This document shows, piece by piece, positions 44,210 to 57,059 of a stretch of 64,000 bases of DNA; the first letter of the stretch is position 1; each line of letters starts with the position of its first letter. The translations under genes were made by a program, and so were the position numbers. Below the pieces are notes generated by a model that searched no databases, was not told the DNA's origin, and was given only the letters and a program-made list of their open reading frames with translations. This stretch comes from Apus apus (lineage: Eukaryota; Chordata; Aves; Apodiformes; Apodidae): positions 70,204,905 through 70,268,904 of the forward strand of contig NC_067312.1 in the NCBI RefSeq assembly GCF_020740795.1, given 5' to 3'.

Positions 44210-45245
44210 AAAATCACAGAAGGGTGGAGGTTGGAAGCGACCTTCGGAGGTTCAACGCCCTCCCGATCAAACAGGGTCACCTAGAGTGACATGCCCAGGA
44301 CCATTTTTTCAATGTCACCAAGGATGGAGACTCCACAACCTCTGTGTGCAACCTGTGCCACGGACTGGTCACCTTCACAGTGAAAAATTGTGACCTTCAC
44401 AGAGAAACAAGAGGAAATCTCTTGTTTCAACTCCTGCCCATCATCCCTTGTCCTGTCACTGAACACTACAATAAAACGCTTGGCTCTGTCTCTTTTGCAC
44501 CCTCCTCTCAGATACATCTATACCTTGGTAAGATCCCCCTGAGCCTTCTCTTTTCCAGATTAAGCAGAACAAGCTCTCCCAGGCTCTGCTCACAGCAGAG
44601 ATGCTCCAATCCCATCTTCATGTTCAACATGGTACCCACCAGGACACCCAGCTCTTCTTCTGCAAAGCTGCTTTCCAGCTGGGTGGCCCCAGCGTGTCCT
44701 GGTGCCTGGGGCTGTTCCTTCTCAAGGACTTAGCACCTCCCTTTATTGAACTGCTTGAGGCTCCTGTCAGCCCATTCTCCAGCCTGTCCAAGTTCCTCTG
44801 GATGGTCGCATGACCCTCTGGTGTACCAGCCAGTCCTTCCAGTTCTGTGTCATCTGCACACTTCCTGAGGCTACACTCTGCCCCACCAACCAGATCATGA
44901 ATGAAGATGTTAAACAGGACTGAGGCCAGTATTGGCCCCTGTGGTACACTGCTTGTTACTGACCTCCAACTGGACTTCATCCCATTGTTCACCACCTTCT
45001 GGGCCTGGTTGTTCAGACAGTTTTCAACCCACCTCACTGTCTGCTTATCCAGCCCACAGTTTCTCTATGAGGATCTCCAGGGAGATGGTGTCAAAAGCCC
45101 TGCTGAAGTCCGGGTAGACAATATCCACTGCTCTCCCCTCACCTACCAAGCCAGTCATTTCATTGTAGAAGGTTCTTAGGTTGGTCAAGCATAACCTTCC
45201 CTTTGGTGATCCCAAGCTGATTACTCCCTATCACCTTACTGTGCT
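44210..45245 (-). mobile_element. CR1 LINE fragment, about 1 kb, with decayed RT
   Basis: On minus, the frame 45037-44624 carries CR1 reverse transcriptase sequence: [18 protein letters not shown], followed by CADDTELEG, the polymerase metal-binding A/FADD motif with F changed to C. The 3' end near 44210 reads AAAATCACAGAAGGGTGGAG. It is 5'-truncated and frame-broken, so not mobile. Confidence 0.94.
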
Positions 45246-47100
45246 TTACTCTTGTTTAGCTGCTTGGTGCCTTTGATGGTACTTATGGAGTATTCTTAGA
45301 GCACATCTGTGAATGACAGGGCTTCCTGCGGATATCCCCGATATCCCAAGGATATTCTCTTGGAATACTGACTCCCACACAGGCACGCTGTAACAGTTCT
45401 GCACAACGTTTTCTAGAAGTTTTGACTGCCTTTTGTCATGCTAACTTTTTGTGGTGGCAACTCAGGGTCAGCAGAGAGACATGAGGCCTCCAGCAGCCGT
45501 CTTGTCTCCCTCACAAACTCCGTTAACGGCAGGGGCTGCAGTGCTGTCATTGTGCAAGGTCCTGTATCATCTATTTAAAAAGGCAGCTGCTGCCTCAAAG
45601 ACATTGTTGTCCCTGCATATAATAAAAGCCAGGTGAATGCAGCAAGCAGGGGAGGTGAGAGCAAAGTAACGTGAAACAATCCATCATGCTCAGTATAAGC
45701 AGCAGTCACAGAGCACCAGCATCCTTGATGCTATGAAGTGCTTTTAGGCATCACAGGAGAGACGTGAAGATTTGTGCCATTCTACCTTTTATAAGTGCAT
45801 GACAGGATCAGCTAGATAGTGGCATGACTAAGAGCTGAATGAATTGTATTAATAAGCCACTGAGACAAACAACATCCCAAGGGCAGGTTCTTCAGTCACT
45901 CTTTAACCTTGTCTTTCAAAAAACTAAGTTAGGAGAAGGTTTGCAGGCTTCTTTCCCTCCCCTTTTTACCTCCCCCCTCCCCCTTTCCTGCTGTGTGATT
46001 CTAATTATCTTTGTTTTCTCTTACTCTCTGCACCTCACCCACATTGTTAACACTCGTTTTCCCCCAAACAGTCTTGGAAAGGCTTGTGTACTGAACACCC
46101 ACTCTCCAGGTCACTGCTCCTCTCAGACCTGCTGCTGGGTGGCTTATGCAAGGCACGGAGGCAGCGGGCACTTGTGTGCAGCTCATCAGCCTCCACTGCT
46201 GCTGCTCCTGCAGCTCTCATCCACACTTGCTTGTTCCACCTTCTGTCCTTGCCTGCCTTGTACTTTTGTGCTTATGATAGCCAACACAAATCTTAAGGGG
46301 AAAAAAAACAACAACCTGTGTAACAAAAAAAAAAACAACACAACAAACAACAAAACCCCAACAACAATAACCAAGAAACCAGGACCACTTTTAGAAGATA
46401 ATTAGCTTTATTTTTTTAATATAAATGTCACGTTTGGCTGCTTTTAATTGGATCTAAAAACAACTGTTAGTATCAATAAATTAATTCTTATGTTAACCGT
46501 GAAGAAGGGTGGGAAAGAGAGAGGAAAATACATAAAAGCACTGCATTAGTTTAATACACTTCCTGGTGGCCCTCTCAGGATGTGTATCAATCATCTCCTG
46601 CCCAATATTTCACTGATAGCTAGGCTAGCTAGGTATATGCCAGGGGAATGTTTTATGGTCACAGAATACTAATACAAATTTTAATTTACTGAAATGTTCC
46701 ACTGCATTGACCCTTGAGAAACTTTTCTCCAAGCACAGGCAGGCAGAAAGTAAAATTAATGAAAGCACATGGTGTTTTGTGGTAGCCAGCTCAGTGGGCT
46801 GCTGGACCCCGGAGCTGGTGAAGCTAGCAGCATGCTGCAGGTCCTCAGCCTTGTCAAAAGCCACTGCAAGATGCTACGTAGCCACACCATCTGGCAAACA
46901 CCGGGTGGAACAGGCTGAGTGGGGAAACAAACAGCCCGCTCTGTCAGGACTGCATGGTGCCCAGCACTTCTTCTTTTCTCTTTTCCTTGTCTTTGTCTTG
47001 TTTCCTCTCTGTGCAGGGCAAACTGCCTCAGCAGTAGCCCCAGAACTCTCTGCAGGGGCTCACTGGCTGCACCTCTGCCTGGATGAACCCTGCAGGGGCA
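45246..47100. other. intergenic, A/C-rich simple sequence near 46300-46375
   Basis: No gene recognised. 46298-46375 is an A-rich tract with AACAACAA motifs. A T/C-rich patch lies at 45945-45995. Confidence 0.5.
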
Positions 47101-47428
47101 GGTGGGCCTGATGGATTGTGACCCTCGCTGTCCCTCCCTGCTTCTCTTTGGGCAGCAGCAGAGCCTGGCTCAGTCTGTCTCGTGCCTGGACTCTGACCAA
47201 GCGTGCCTGCGAGGTCTGGAGGCTGGAGCCAGGCTTCTCCTGGTGCTGGTGGTGCCTCGGGGGCTGCTGTCGGCAGCTCTCGGTGCCCGTCCCGGAGCCA
47301 TCCCTGTGTTTCCCAGCCCTGCCTGCTTCAGGCAGCCGGGCACTCTCCCCGCTTTGCAGTGCGTGACACCAGCCAGGGCCACCGGCTCCTTGTCCCCGGC
47401 TCTCCCCAGCCGGCTGCGGAGCAGAAAC

Positions 47429-47743
47429 ATGGCCAGGGAGACAGCGCGGAGCTGCCCCCTCTGCTGCCGTGCTCACAAGAGCATCGCCTTCGTGCAGCCC
47501 TGCCAGCACCAGTTCTGCCTGGGCTGCGTCCTGCGCTGGGCACAGGGGTCAGCAGCTTGTCCCCTCTGCCCGGCGCTGGTGGAGAAGCTCAGGTTTTCTG
47601 TGCGGGGAGCAGATGACAGGCTGGAGGCGATCTAGGAGCAGGCGTGGTGGCTGGCGCTGGCGGAGAAGCTGGTCGTGCACAGCCTGTGCTGCCACGGGCT
47701 GGACCAGGGGGCCCTGGTGCAGCAGCTGCAGCGTCGCCTTTAA
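47429..47743 (+). pseudogene. TOPORS-like RING-finger frame with in-frame stop
   Basis: From the ATG at 47429 (A at -3, G at +4) the frame encodes a C3HC4 RING finger with spacing C-X2-C-X12-C-X-H-X2-C-X2-C-X10-C-X2-C (starting ARSCPLCC, with [12 protein letters not shown] and AACPLC). RFSVRGADD follows, as in TOPORS-type proteins, where a SVRAEDD motif follows the RING. RING proteins of this type act as E3 ubiquitin ligases. A TAG at 47633-47635 ends the frame after 68 codons. The same frame then continues for 35 codons, with SLCCHGLDQGALVQQL resembling the continuation I remember of bird TOPORS-like proteins, to TAA at 47741. The frame is also open upstream to 47102 without family resemblance. 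All RING ligands are intact. Most likely this is a single-exon lineage-specific copy broken by one nonsense change. A short functional RING peptide is the alternative. Confidence 0.6.
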
Positions 47744-49140
47744 TTAATTCTTTAATCTGAAACTTTTCTTTCTTTGTTTATTGGTTTAATTATTATTTTT
47801 GCTTGCTGTGGGAAATTGTAAAGACTCTGGTTGTCATGTCTGTTTGGTACTGAACAGACTTCGCCCACATGAGCAAGTCATTCCAATGAAGGAGCTTATT
47901 ATATAGAATTATTCATATATCAATGCCTTAGCATGTAAATTGTTGCATGTGATATAAGTAATTCTGTCAATTCTATTACTTCCTATTGGTGCATAGATTT
48001 ATTATTTATTTATTTTAAACCTGTGAATCCATAGGAAAAGACAAAAGCATAATTAACTGTGTTTAGTTGTGGTGTGTGAAAAAAACAACCCTGCTATCAA
48101 TATACCCTTACTAATTTAGTACCTTAAAAGTACGTTTCAAAACATTATCTGCAGAGGCAGATGTTTGCTGTGCTAGAACTGCTTCCTGAGAGGAGTGCAG
48201 TAAGACATTGTAAACAACAGTGCTTCTTAAATATACATATTTAAATGTAACAGGTACAGCTGCTTGCTTATTTAATGAAGTGAGGTGATGCTGGTGACTT
48301 GGAGACATCACTGGGGAGGTCTAGAAGGGAGGAGGGAAGGCAGGGGCAGGAGGCAGAGTACAGGGAAGCGCCGTGTTCTGTTCAAAAAATAAGCCAAACC
48401 AAACAGAAGAAACCAGGACCCCATTAAGAGCCTCACAAAAAGCCATGACTCTGCATGCAGCCAACAGTCTAGAGCAACACTTGATTACTCTGTTGGTTTG
48501 CTTACTTGGGTAATGCTGATTTTGAGGCATCCCTGATGCTGCCCTGGCTTTGCTGACAGACTCTGGTGGTCGATCCCGCCAGGTGCGAGTGCTGGGACAG
48601 GTTTGTGTGACATTCATCTGCTTTGACCCCTTTGGCTTCTGTCAGGCAATGCCAAAGTTGAGTTTTCCCCTGATTTCTTTCAGGCGTGTTTTAATTATCT
48701 AGTTACAACATGGAGCTCTCTTTCTGGAGCAATATGCTCTCTGAAGAGTTTAGTGTATTTTTTGCTAATTACTTCAATTAAAAAATTGTGCATTGGAATT
48801 GCTCTTGTGGTACTTGTAGAAATAATTACGATTGGTGAGGGAAGGGGAGTTCTTAAAAGTAATTTTTGGGGCTGTATTGCACTGAATTGTCTTGTTCCAT
48901 GGACACAACCATCTGCAAGGCTGCAAAACACAAGTACTAGCTCCCTAAGTGTCGTAAATCAGCAGGCTCATGGGATAAACTCTCCTCTGCCAGTGTTTTT
49001 ATTTCCTCTCATGTGAACCAGATTTACTAATGCAGTGTGTGAACATCCGTAGAGTCGATGCTTTCTCATAAATGTGTTCAGAAAAACTGAAAATAAATGG
49101 TGAAAAAAAAAAATTGTACAGTTCCCTGACATTATAGTGT
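47744..49140. other. intergenic, nothing recognised
   Basis: Contains AT-rich sequence and short frames only. The A-run at 49103-49113 precedes the next CR1 copy but is not clearly part of it. Confidence 0.45.
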
Positions 49141-49149
49141 TAGGTGTCT

Positions 49150-50133
49150 TGGTAAATATTGACCAGCAGTGTCCCCCAGGGATCAGTGCTGGGCCCAGTC
49201 CTGTTCAACATCTGTATTGATGACCTGCATGTGGGGACTGAGTCCACCCTCAGTAAGCTCACAGATGACACCAAGCTGAGGGGAGTGTCAATCTGCCGGG
49301 GGGTAGGAAGAAGCTGCAGGAGGCTCTGGACAGGCTGGGTCGATGGGCCGAGGCCAATGGCATGAAATTCAACAAGACCAAGTGCAGGGTCCTGCTCTTT
49401 GGCCACAATAACCCCAGGAAGAGCTACAGGCTGGGGGAAGAGTGGCTGGAGAGCAGCCAGGCAGAGAGGGACCTGGGAGCCCTGGTTGGCAACCAGTTGA
49501 ACATGAGCCAGCAGGGTGCCCAGGTGGCCCAGAAGGCCAGTGACATCCTGGCTTGTATCAGGAACAGTGTGGCCAGCAGGAGTAGGGATGTGATTCTCCC
49601 CCTGAGAAAGGTGAGGTCTCACCTCGAGTTCTGTGTCCAGTTCTGGGCCCCTCACTTCAAGGAGGATATTGAGGTGCTGGAGCAGGTCCAGAGGAGAGCA
49701 ACAAGGCTGGTGAAGAGACCAGAGGCAAAGTCTTACAGGGATAGGCTGAGGGAGCTGGGGTTGTTTAGCCTGGAGAAGAGGAGGCTCAGGCAGAACCTTC
49801 TCACTCACTTCAAGTCCCTGAAGGGAGGTTGGAGTCAGGTGGGGCTGGGCTCTTTTCCCAGGGAACTAGGGACAGGATGAGAGGGCGCAGCCTGAAGCTG
49901 CACCAGGGGAGGTTTAGGTTGGATATTAGGAAGCACTTCCTCACAGAGAGGGTGATTAGACATTGGAATGGACTTCCCAGGGAAGTGGTGGAGGCACCAT
50001 CCCTGGATGTGTTCAAGGAAAGGCTGGATGTGGCACTTAGTGCCACGGTCTGGCCCATGTGGTGGTGCTGGTCAGAGGCTGGAATTGATCTTAAAGGTCT
50101 TTTCCAGCCTTGGTAATTCTGTGATTCTGTGAA
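49150..50133 (+). mobile_element. CR1 LINE fragment, about 1 kb, with RT remnant
   Basis: It starts inside the reverse transcriptase ([18 protein letters not shown], then LTDDTKLRG in place of the usual FADD). It continues through [31 protein letters not shown] and [15 protein letters not shown], and ends at the CR1 3' terminus with TTCTGTGATTCTGTGA. The frame shifts near 49159-49365 versus 49362-49880. It is 5'-truncated. Confidence 0.96.
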
Positions 50134-51424
50134 AGAAAGAGGGTAGCAAAGCTTGCTCTCTGACATATGCCAATTATTTATGTCAATTAAGGATTCCTGA
50201 CCACAGCATTTGCTTTCTAATTAGGATTAAAAATCAGATAATAGTTCAAGACATCAGCTGCTCCTTTCTCTGCTTACAGGCTTGCCTGAAATTCATACAC
50301 TAGCAATGGTCAATCCCTTTCATGCTGAGAAGAAAAAACCTGCACTCACGGTTTTGTTATAAAGCTTTTGTTTTTCCCCTGATAGATTTTATTTTTTTTT
50401 TTTTTGAGCAGGCTGTTATTCTGCCATGATTTGAAGGATATGGATTTCCTTCATGTGGAGATAAATAATATACCGAGTGAAAGCAACCATTCTTTAGGTA
50501 ACAGCAGAAAGGGGTCTGTACCTCTTGTGCACTGTAGTAGTTTCTACAGAAATCTGAATTACATGTTAGTGAAAAATATAGAGTGAATTGTGCAGTAAAC
50601 AATGGTGTAACCACTGTATGACAAAAGGAATGGAATCTACCTGGCTCCACCTGAAAGGGAACCATAATTTGAGGAAGGACACTGAGACTTAATGCTCTGA
50701 AGAAGTAAATTTTGAATGACTGAAGTAGCAATATGCAGAAAAGTACTTAGTGAGTGAGGAGTTCCAAAATAATGGATTGCCTTTTTATATGAGTAGGGAC
50801 TGAACAAAGATGAGAAAAATTAAATTTAAAATTAATTAGAAAAATTAATTATTTCTAGACATAAGTATATTAAATTTCACCTAGGACTCTTGATGGGAAC
50901 AGATCTAAATTTTAACCTTTCTACACAAAGCCTAACAAGATGAGGTACAGTGATTAAACTCCCCTCTTGCATTTGTGAAAATGAAGCTTCCTTTCAAACT
51001 GATTTAACAAGAAATAATTCTCAGGAGCTTTTTTGCTACGTTTAATAACCTACTGATACAGCACTGAAGTTGGAAAGCGTCTGAAGTGCTCTTTTGTACA
51101 AATGCACAAGCTTCAGTGGAATTCAGTAGTCAAGTTGGCCCAATCTATTTTTAAATTACTTACTCTTACATAAGAAGAGTATTTAATATTTTTCTATTTT
51201 CTGTTTTTAATTACTGCAGGAATGAGAATGGCAAGTACTAACCCAGGGACATGTTCTGCTCCTGGTTTATAACAGGCATCCTCCAAGCACATGCTCGAGG
51301 GTCTGCAAGGTGCAGACTGACTCCTCTCAGGTGAACCCACCTTCTTCAGCTGAAATGACTCTTCTCTGGGTGTTTCAATGAACCCACCTGGCTCTGCTGG
51401 AAATGCATCAGGCATAATCCCTTC
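50134..51424. other. intergenic, AT-rich, nothing recognised
   Basis: No supported gene. There is a poly(T) tract at about 50390-50405. Confidence 0.45.
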
Positions 51425-51641
51425 ATCTAAAAATTTTTTTACTGTGAGAGTGACAGAGCACTGGAACAGGCTGCCCAGAGAGGTTGTGGAGTCTCCTTCT
51501 CTGGAGACATTCAAAACCCACCTGGACATGTTCCTGTGTGATGTGCTCTAGATGACCCTGCTCTGGCAGGGGGTTGGACTAGATGATCTTTCGAGGTCCC
51601 TTCCAACCCCTAGGATTCTATGATTCTATGATTCTATGATC
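51425..51641 (+). mobile_element. short CR1 LINE 3' end
   Basis: Contains GAGAGTGACAGAGCACTGGA, CAGAGAGGTTGTGGAGTCTC and GGTCCCTTCCAACCCCTAGG. It ends in three or more copies of ATTCTATG (51612-51641), the CR1 3' tandem 8-mer. It is the same subtype as the copy at 39660-40300. Confidence 0.95.
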
Positions 51642-54600
51642 TAGCAGAGAGATGGAGCAGGGGTCTCCAGCTAAGGACTGGTAATTCATCATCTAGTACA
51701 GGGGTCTGAAATGAGTGTGGGTGTCCCCAGCAGGGTTTTGTGTGGAAAACCGTGAGCTCGGAGGAAGGAAGAACATTAAAAGCATGTAACTTCTGTGGAA
51801 CAAACACTCTGTTTTCGTGCAAATGTTCTCAGATAAATCAGTGACGCAAGCTATGGCCAAAGTGAGTCCTGTATAATGGTTTGTTTGTTGAAAATGATCC
51901 TGCTTGGTATTATGAGCTCATTAAACTGAACTGCTGAAGGAAAAGACATTGATTTAGGCTTCCATGGGTAATAGTGTACTGTTAATTTCCTCTTAAATCT
52001 GGTATTTACAATTTTTTTTTTTTTTTCATTAGCAGACATAATTTAGCAAAATACCTCATTTCATACCTAAAGCTTTCCTTAACTAGTCAAATATGTGGCT
52101 CAATTTCAAGGAAAAACATTTCTTACTGCTTAATCAGACAGAAGCACATACTTAGGAGCACTCTGTTTGAAATACCTACTCTTTGTGATCAGCAGTTGTC
52201 TGAATTTCTGTAAATATCCAACCCAGCAGGACAGCTGAAGAGTGGACAGAATTGAGAGGACCATAATCTGAGGACTGAAGGTGATACACAAATGCTGTAG
52301 CCAAGACCATTAAACGAAAAACAAGATTTACACAGCAAGATGACCTACTGTATTAAACCACCCAATTTAATTGGAGACAAACAGGCAAGCTCTGGAACAC
52401 AAGCTTTTGTTCACGTCACCTGAAGAACAGGCTTGAGAATATAACTAGAATAGGACCCTGCCTGAGAGCTTGTCTGTTCTTTTCCCAGCCATGTCAATTA
52501 ATCTAATGAAAGACTTCTTGTACAAATTTTGCTTTGATGTTACATGGAAGGAAATTGAATGATCTTCAGACAGAAAACAAGAGGAGAGGATAACCCAGTA
52601 TCACCCCAGGGCCAATAGAAAACAAGTCTTAGAATTGAAGGCTAAGAAAATTCAGCAAGTTTCCCCCATTTGCAACCCCAGAAGAGTTTGCTGTCCACCA
52701 AGGGTAGCAGGAGGTCATCAGCCTGGGCACGAGGGTAACTAACCCTGGGGCTACTGGGTGCTCTGGGATGGGACTTTTGGTTCTGGATGTAGTGCAGGCA
52801 CTTCAGAATAGGAATTGTAGCTGAGGATTTCTGTGTAGCGGACAAAGGCTACAACAAACATCCAAATCCTGAAAATCCTTCAGTAATTAAATTGTCACTG
52901 CATCTTACAAGTGCAAAACCCTGAGGCAGCTTGAAAGTGTTTCCTTAGTAATTATAGTTACAGGGCAAACTAACACAAGAAACTGTGAAATCCTTCTAGG
53001 AAACACCGATTTCCTCTTCTCAGTTATCTTTCCCCATTCCCACTGCTTTCTTCTGGGACCTGCCTCTTTAGAAGATGTTTATGTTTTTTTGGTCAGTCTG
53101 CCCTGACCTTGCTACAGTCCTCATGGGCAAGCAGAGACAGTCAGCCCACAACTGAATCATGAGGGAAGTATCTCCCAGTTTCATAATTAGCCAAGATTTG
53201 TCACCTCGTTTGTTACCTCTAAGTCACCTCATTTTCTGCACTGATTAACAACCAACCCTTCCCAAGGCTTCTCCCCTTTCCAAATCTGCTGCTTCCTGCT
53301 CACACCTTCCTCTTCTGTTAGCAAAGCTTTTAAACCTACTAAGAATTAGTTTGGGTTTAAGACTTTGGCAAATTAGACATAGTCCGATGAAGACAACCTC
53401 TCTGCCTGGTCCCAATTAAGATCTCATGACAAGCACTCCTGATGCTTTCCTCAGACAACATCCATAAGCTAATCACTGTAATTTTCCCCTTCCTGTTTTA
53501 CCCCTGGTGTTCTGTATATATACTACTAATAATCTGTTTGCTAAATTAGGAAACCTGTATAATTAGTGTGTACCTTTCTCCTCCCTGGATTGCTCTCTTT
53601 GTCAGAGATTTGTTGTTGGAATGTTCCCAGTTCTGTCCTTAAATACACCGTGGCCATAAAGCTACTGAAAACATCAGCTTTCTGCTGCCAAATGGAAATT
53701 TCTGTCCACTGTCAGGTAAGAGAGATAATGAGTAATAGACAAGCAACAGCAACATTAATGGTTTGTTTTTCACCTCTTATGCAGACCCCCCTTCCCCCCC
53801 AGTTTTAGCTATCTTATTAAAACTAGTATAATCCTTAAAAACTAAATTTTTAATCTGTTTAGGACACTTTGTTCCTGGGAAAGCATGAATGAGGGGGATT
53901 AAATTGAATCTGTACTATACTTTTCTTGGTGATTGGTAATTATGTTGTCACTCATGACGCTATTCATTGCACTTAGCTGCATGGGACTGAGGAAAAACAT
54001 GACATTTCCTGTACTAGACATAATGAGAATATATGGCTTTTCATAGAATCATCCATCAGTTAGGAACAGGAGTAAACAAAACATGGGAGAGTTGTACTTG
54101 GAACAGAGGATTTTTTACTTCAAGCCATAGGATAAAACATTTATACTTTCCCTGGAAAATATAAATGGGGAGGTAACAGGTACAATGCCAAATTTAGGTG
54201 AACAGCAAGCTCTTATTTTGTATCTGTTGCTTTTTCAACCAACCTGTCACCCAGCAAAAGCATTGCACTTGAGAAACACCCCATACACATTCCAGCCTGT
54301 AACTCTGCCCTTTAGAAAAGAGCAACCATTTTTCTTGTCTCAGTTTTTGGATGAACAAGCTGAGGTACCTTCAAAAGGGCACAGATTTAAAAAAAAACAA
54401 AACGTGCAAACGAGCCATGCTCTGGAAATAATACACCTCTCAGCAAACAGTCTTTGCGTGTGCTTCCTCAACACGTGGACTTAAGACTCTTCTGCCCACC
54501 CAGCTTCCTGAAAGAGTACACATCTAACCTTGGCTGGTAAGTCTGTCACGAGGATGAACACAATTCTTTTGGACCCAGCTTCACTGCAATCAAATGTATC

Positions 54601-57054
54601 TTCCTAATTCTTGATTGGAATCTGTAAACTGAAAAGCTCTGATGCAAAAGGTGTGGTGCAAATGCAGTGCTTCTGTTAAAATGAAAAACAAAACCCCAAG
54701 CAAATAAAAATGCACCTTTTTGGACAGAGTGGCATACTGAATAAACTGCACCATTAACGTGTTCTTAGAAGTTTTAAGTAGGAAACTGGTATGTTTATTT
54801 CAAAAGTTCTGACTTCCACGAATCATAAACTGACAATTTGTTGAAGAATTTGACAAATGAACATAGTTAACTCTGGAGAGGACCAAATCAGTACACAAAG
54901 AGTAGGCTTGTTTGCATCCAAGTTAGGATGTTTTAATCCAAGTTAGGAGGTGTTTTTGCAACCAAAGTGGTTCTACACAACATTTTGGCCTAAATGAGCC
55001 ATATCTCCTGCACCATATGTCGGGCAGAAATTTTCTAGGCTGTGTTCACATGAGTATCACAGGTAAGCTAACACTGCATGAAGTCTTTGCTTCCACTTTT
55101 AATAAATGTCACTTGCCATAATCACGGTATTTTGCAGACTAGCTGTGTAGAGCTTTCAACAGGGATCTGTTTTTGATATTTACTGGTAGACATTAAATGC
55201 TTCTGGGAGGTTATTTTCTCTTGTCGGGGTCACCGTGACTTGTGTTTTTTTTAAAAAATAACATCCCCCTGGAAACAGTCTTTTTCCTTCCCTTGCACAA
55301 CTTGCTGACAAATTAAAACTCAGGAGATTTTTTTGTTTTGTTTTAATCTTTATCAACTGCTGTAGTCAGCACACCTGAGGCAAGAGGATCAACACAGGAA
55401 GTACTAACATTTTTAGGAATGCAAAAGGAACAGAGAGAAAACAGAGACAACCCAGAACAGATGCTGCAAAAATTACTTTTTTTATCAGTTAGCATTGTAA
55501 ACTGCCATGGAAAATTCAAGAGGTGCTCACAGCTGATATTCTAAGTGTTTTTCTTTTATCAAAGAGGCTTGGTTTTTCAAAAGCAAGAAGAACAAAGGTT
55601 TCATCTTCTTGTAGAACGCGGCACTCTTCTGCTGCTCTGTACAGTTCTGTAAAGCCCAGCAATGGCCAGTGCTGCCCTCAAGGTGACACTGCAGCTGGGC
55701 CTCAAGGTGACACTGATGGACAAGCATTAGTTATTACTTGGATCTTCCACAATCATGCTTCGTATGACAGTACTTTTAAAATGCTGCGCGGAAACAGTCA
55801 ACAGAGTTTTGAGGGCTATTTCTTATCTTTTAAACTTTTTGTGGTTTTTTTTTTTCACTCTTCTGATCTCAGACTGATCTGCAACAAGAGGGAAGCAGGA
55901 CTCCCTCGTTGCAGGCCATCACTTCAGAGTGGCAGCTCCAGCACAAGGAAGCTTTGATGGACAGGGTACATCCCAGCTCCTCTCCATGGCACTTTGTGCA
56001 TGGAGTCCTCTGCCATCTGACAATCTGCCCACAGCCAAAACAGAGCAACAGACAAGTATTACTGAAAATTTTATGACAGTATTGGCAGTAATAAAATTTG
56101 GTCAACACTTGGCACTGTATGCCATTAGAATGAGTCTTATTACAATACCAGCATATTGCTCACTACTTTTAGGGAATAGCAATGCAAAACCTTATTATAC
56201 TAGCCATGTTCAATGAAATTGGAGACAGGACTCCACTATCTGCTTATAATCTATATTTGTATGTGACACAGAATATTCAAAACCACACTGACAAATTCAC
56301 ACTGCCTCTGCATTGGTCACATTTAGAAGGGACCTAAGAACACAGATCCTGTTAGGAAAGCAATGTCTATGTTCTTATACTGCAGACTTGCCACAGTCAA
56401 ACTGACATAGCAGAGTTTTCAAGAGCAGTGAGCCTTTACAGGGGTGTGAAATTAATGGAAACGTTGCAACTTATCAGGTTACTTTGTAAGTCAGTGTTTT
56501 TGCCAGAAGGCTTGAAGTAGGCTGTGTACCCAGTATGGTTGAGATGACCACAGAGGAGCTCCATCAAGAATCAGTGTATCCCTCAGCTCCTGTCTGACTT
56601 CATTTCTCTTGTTATGCTTTCAAACCTGATAACCTTTTCCTCCATTGTGGTATATTTAAAAGATGGTTATAAATATATGTACCATTCCAGTCATGCTCAA
56701 GAGTTTTGACACTTTCTCTGTGTTGGACATTTTCAATTAGGAAAACTCAAAACCTTTGATTAGGTAGAAAGGTTCTTTCATTACTCATGGAATTATTAGG
56801 GATGCTGTCATGGATTGTAGAGATCAATACAATGTCTAATGCATCCTTAGTTGTGGTGTTTCTTAGAGCTACCTTCCTGTTTCCACTGCAGGTTGTACAT
56901 TCCAAGTGTGGGGTGTGTTTTTGGGAATCATTCACTACTGAGGTATTGTACTATGAAGCAGGATTTTCTTTCAGTAATTTAGTATATATGTGTACTGAAT
57001 AAGACCTCATGTTTTAAAATGTCTAACCTTACACAGAAATATAGAAAGCCTAAT
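51642..57054. other. intergenic upstream region, DHFR 3' UTR at right
   Basis: No supported gene. The part adjoining 57054 is likely DHFR 3' UTR on the minus strand. A minus-strand AATAAA at 54799-54794 is one of several possible distal poly(A) signals. Confidence 0.45.
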
Positions 57055-57059
57055 TTATT
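57054..57059 (-). promoter_or_regulatory. AATAAA hexamer overlapping the DHFR stop codon
   Basis: The minus strand reads CACAATAAATTAG, where the TAA stop lies within AATAAA. It is probably not the functional poly(A) site, since DHFR messages normally have 3' UTRs. Confidence 0.3.

Noticed and set aside
47060-47543. 149-, 86- and 71-codon minus-strand frames opposite the RING
   Set aside because: Antisense shadows of the GC-rich plus-strand frame.
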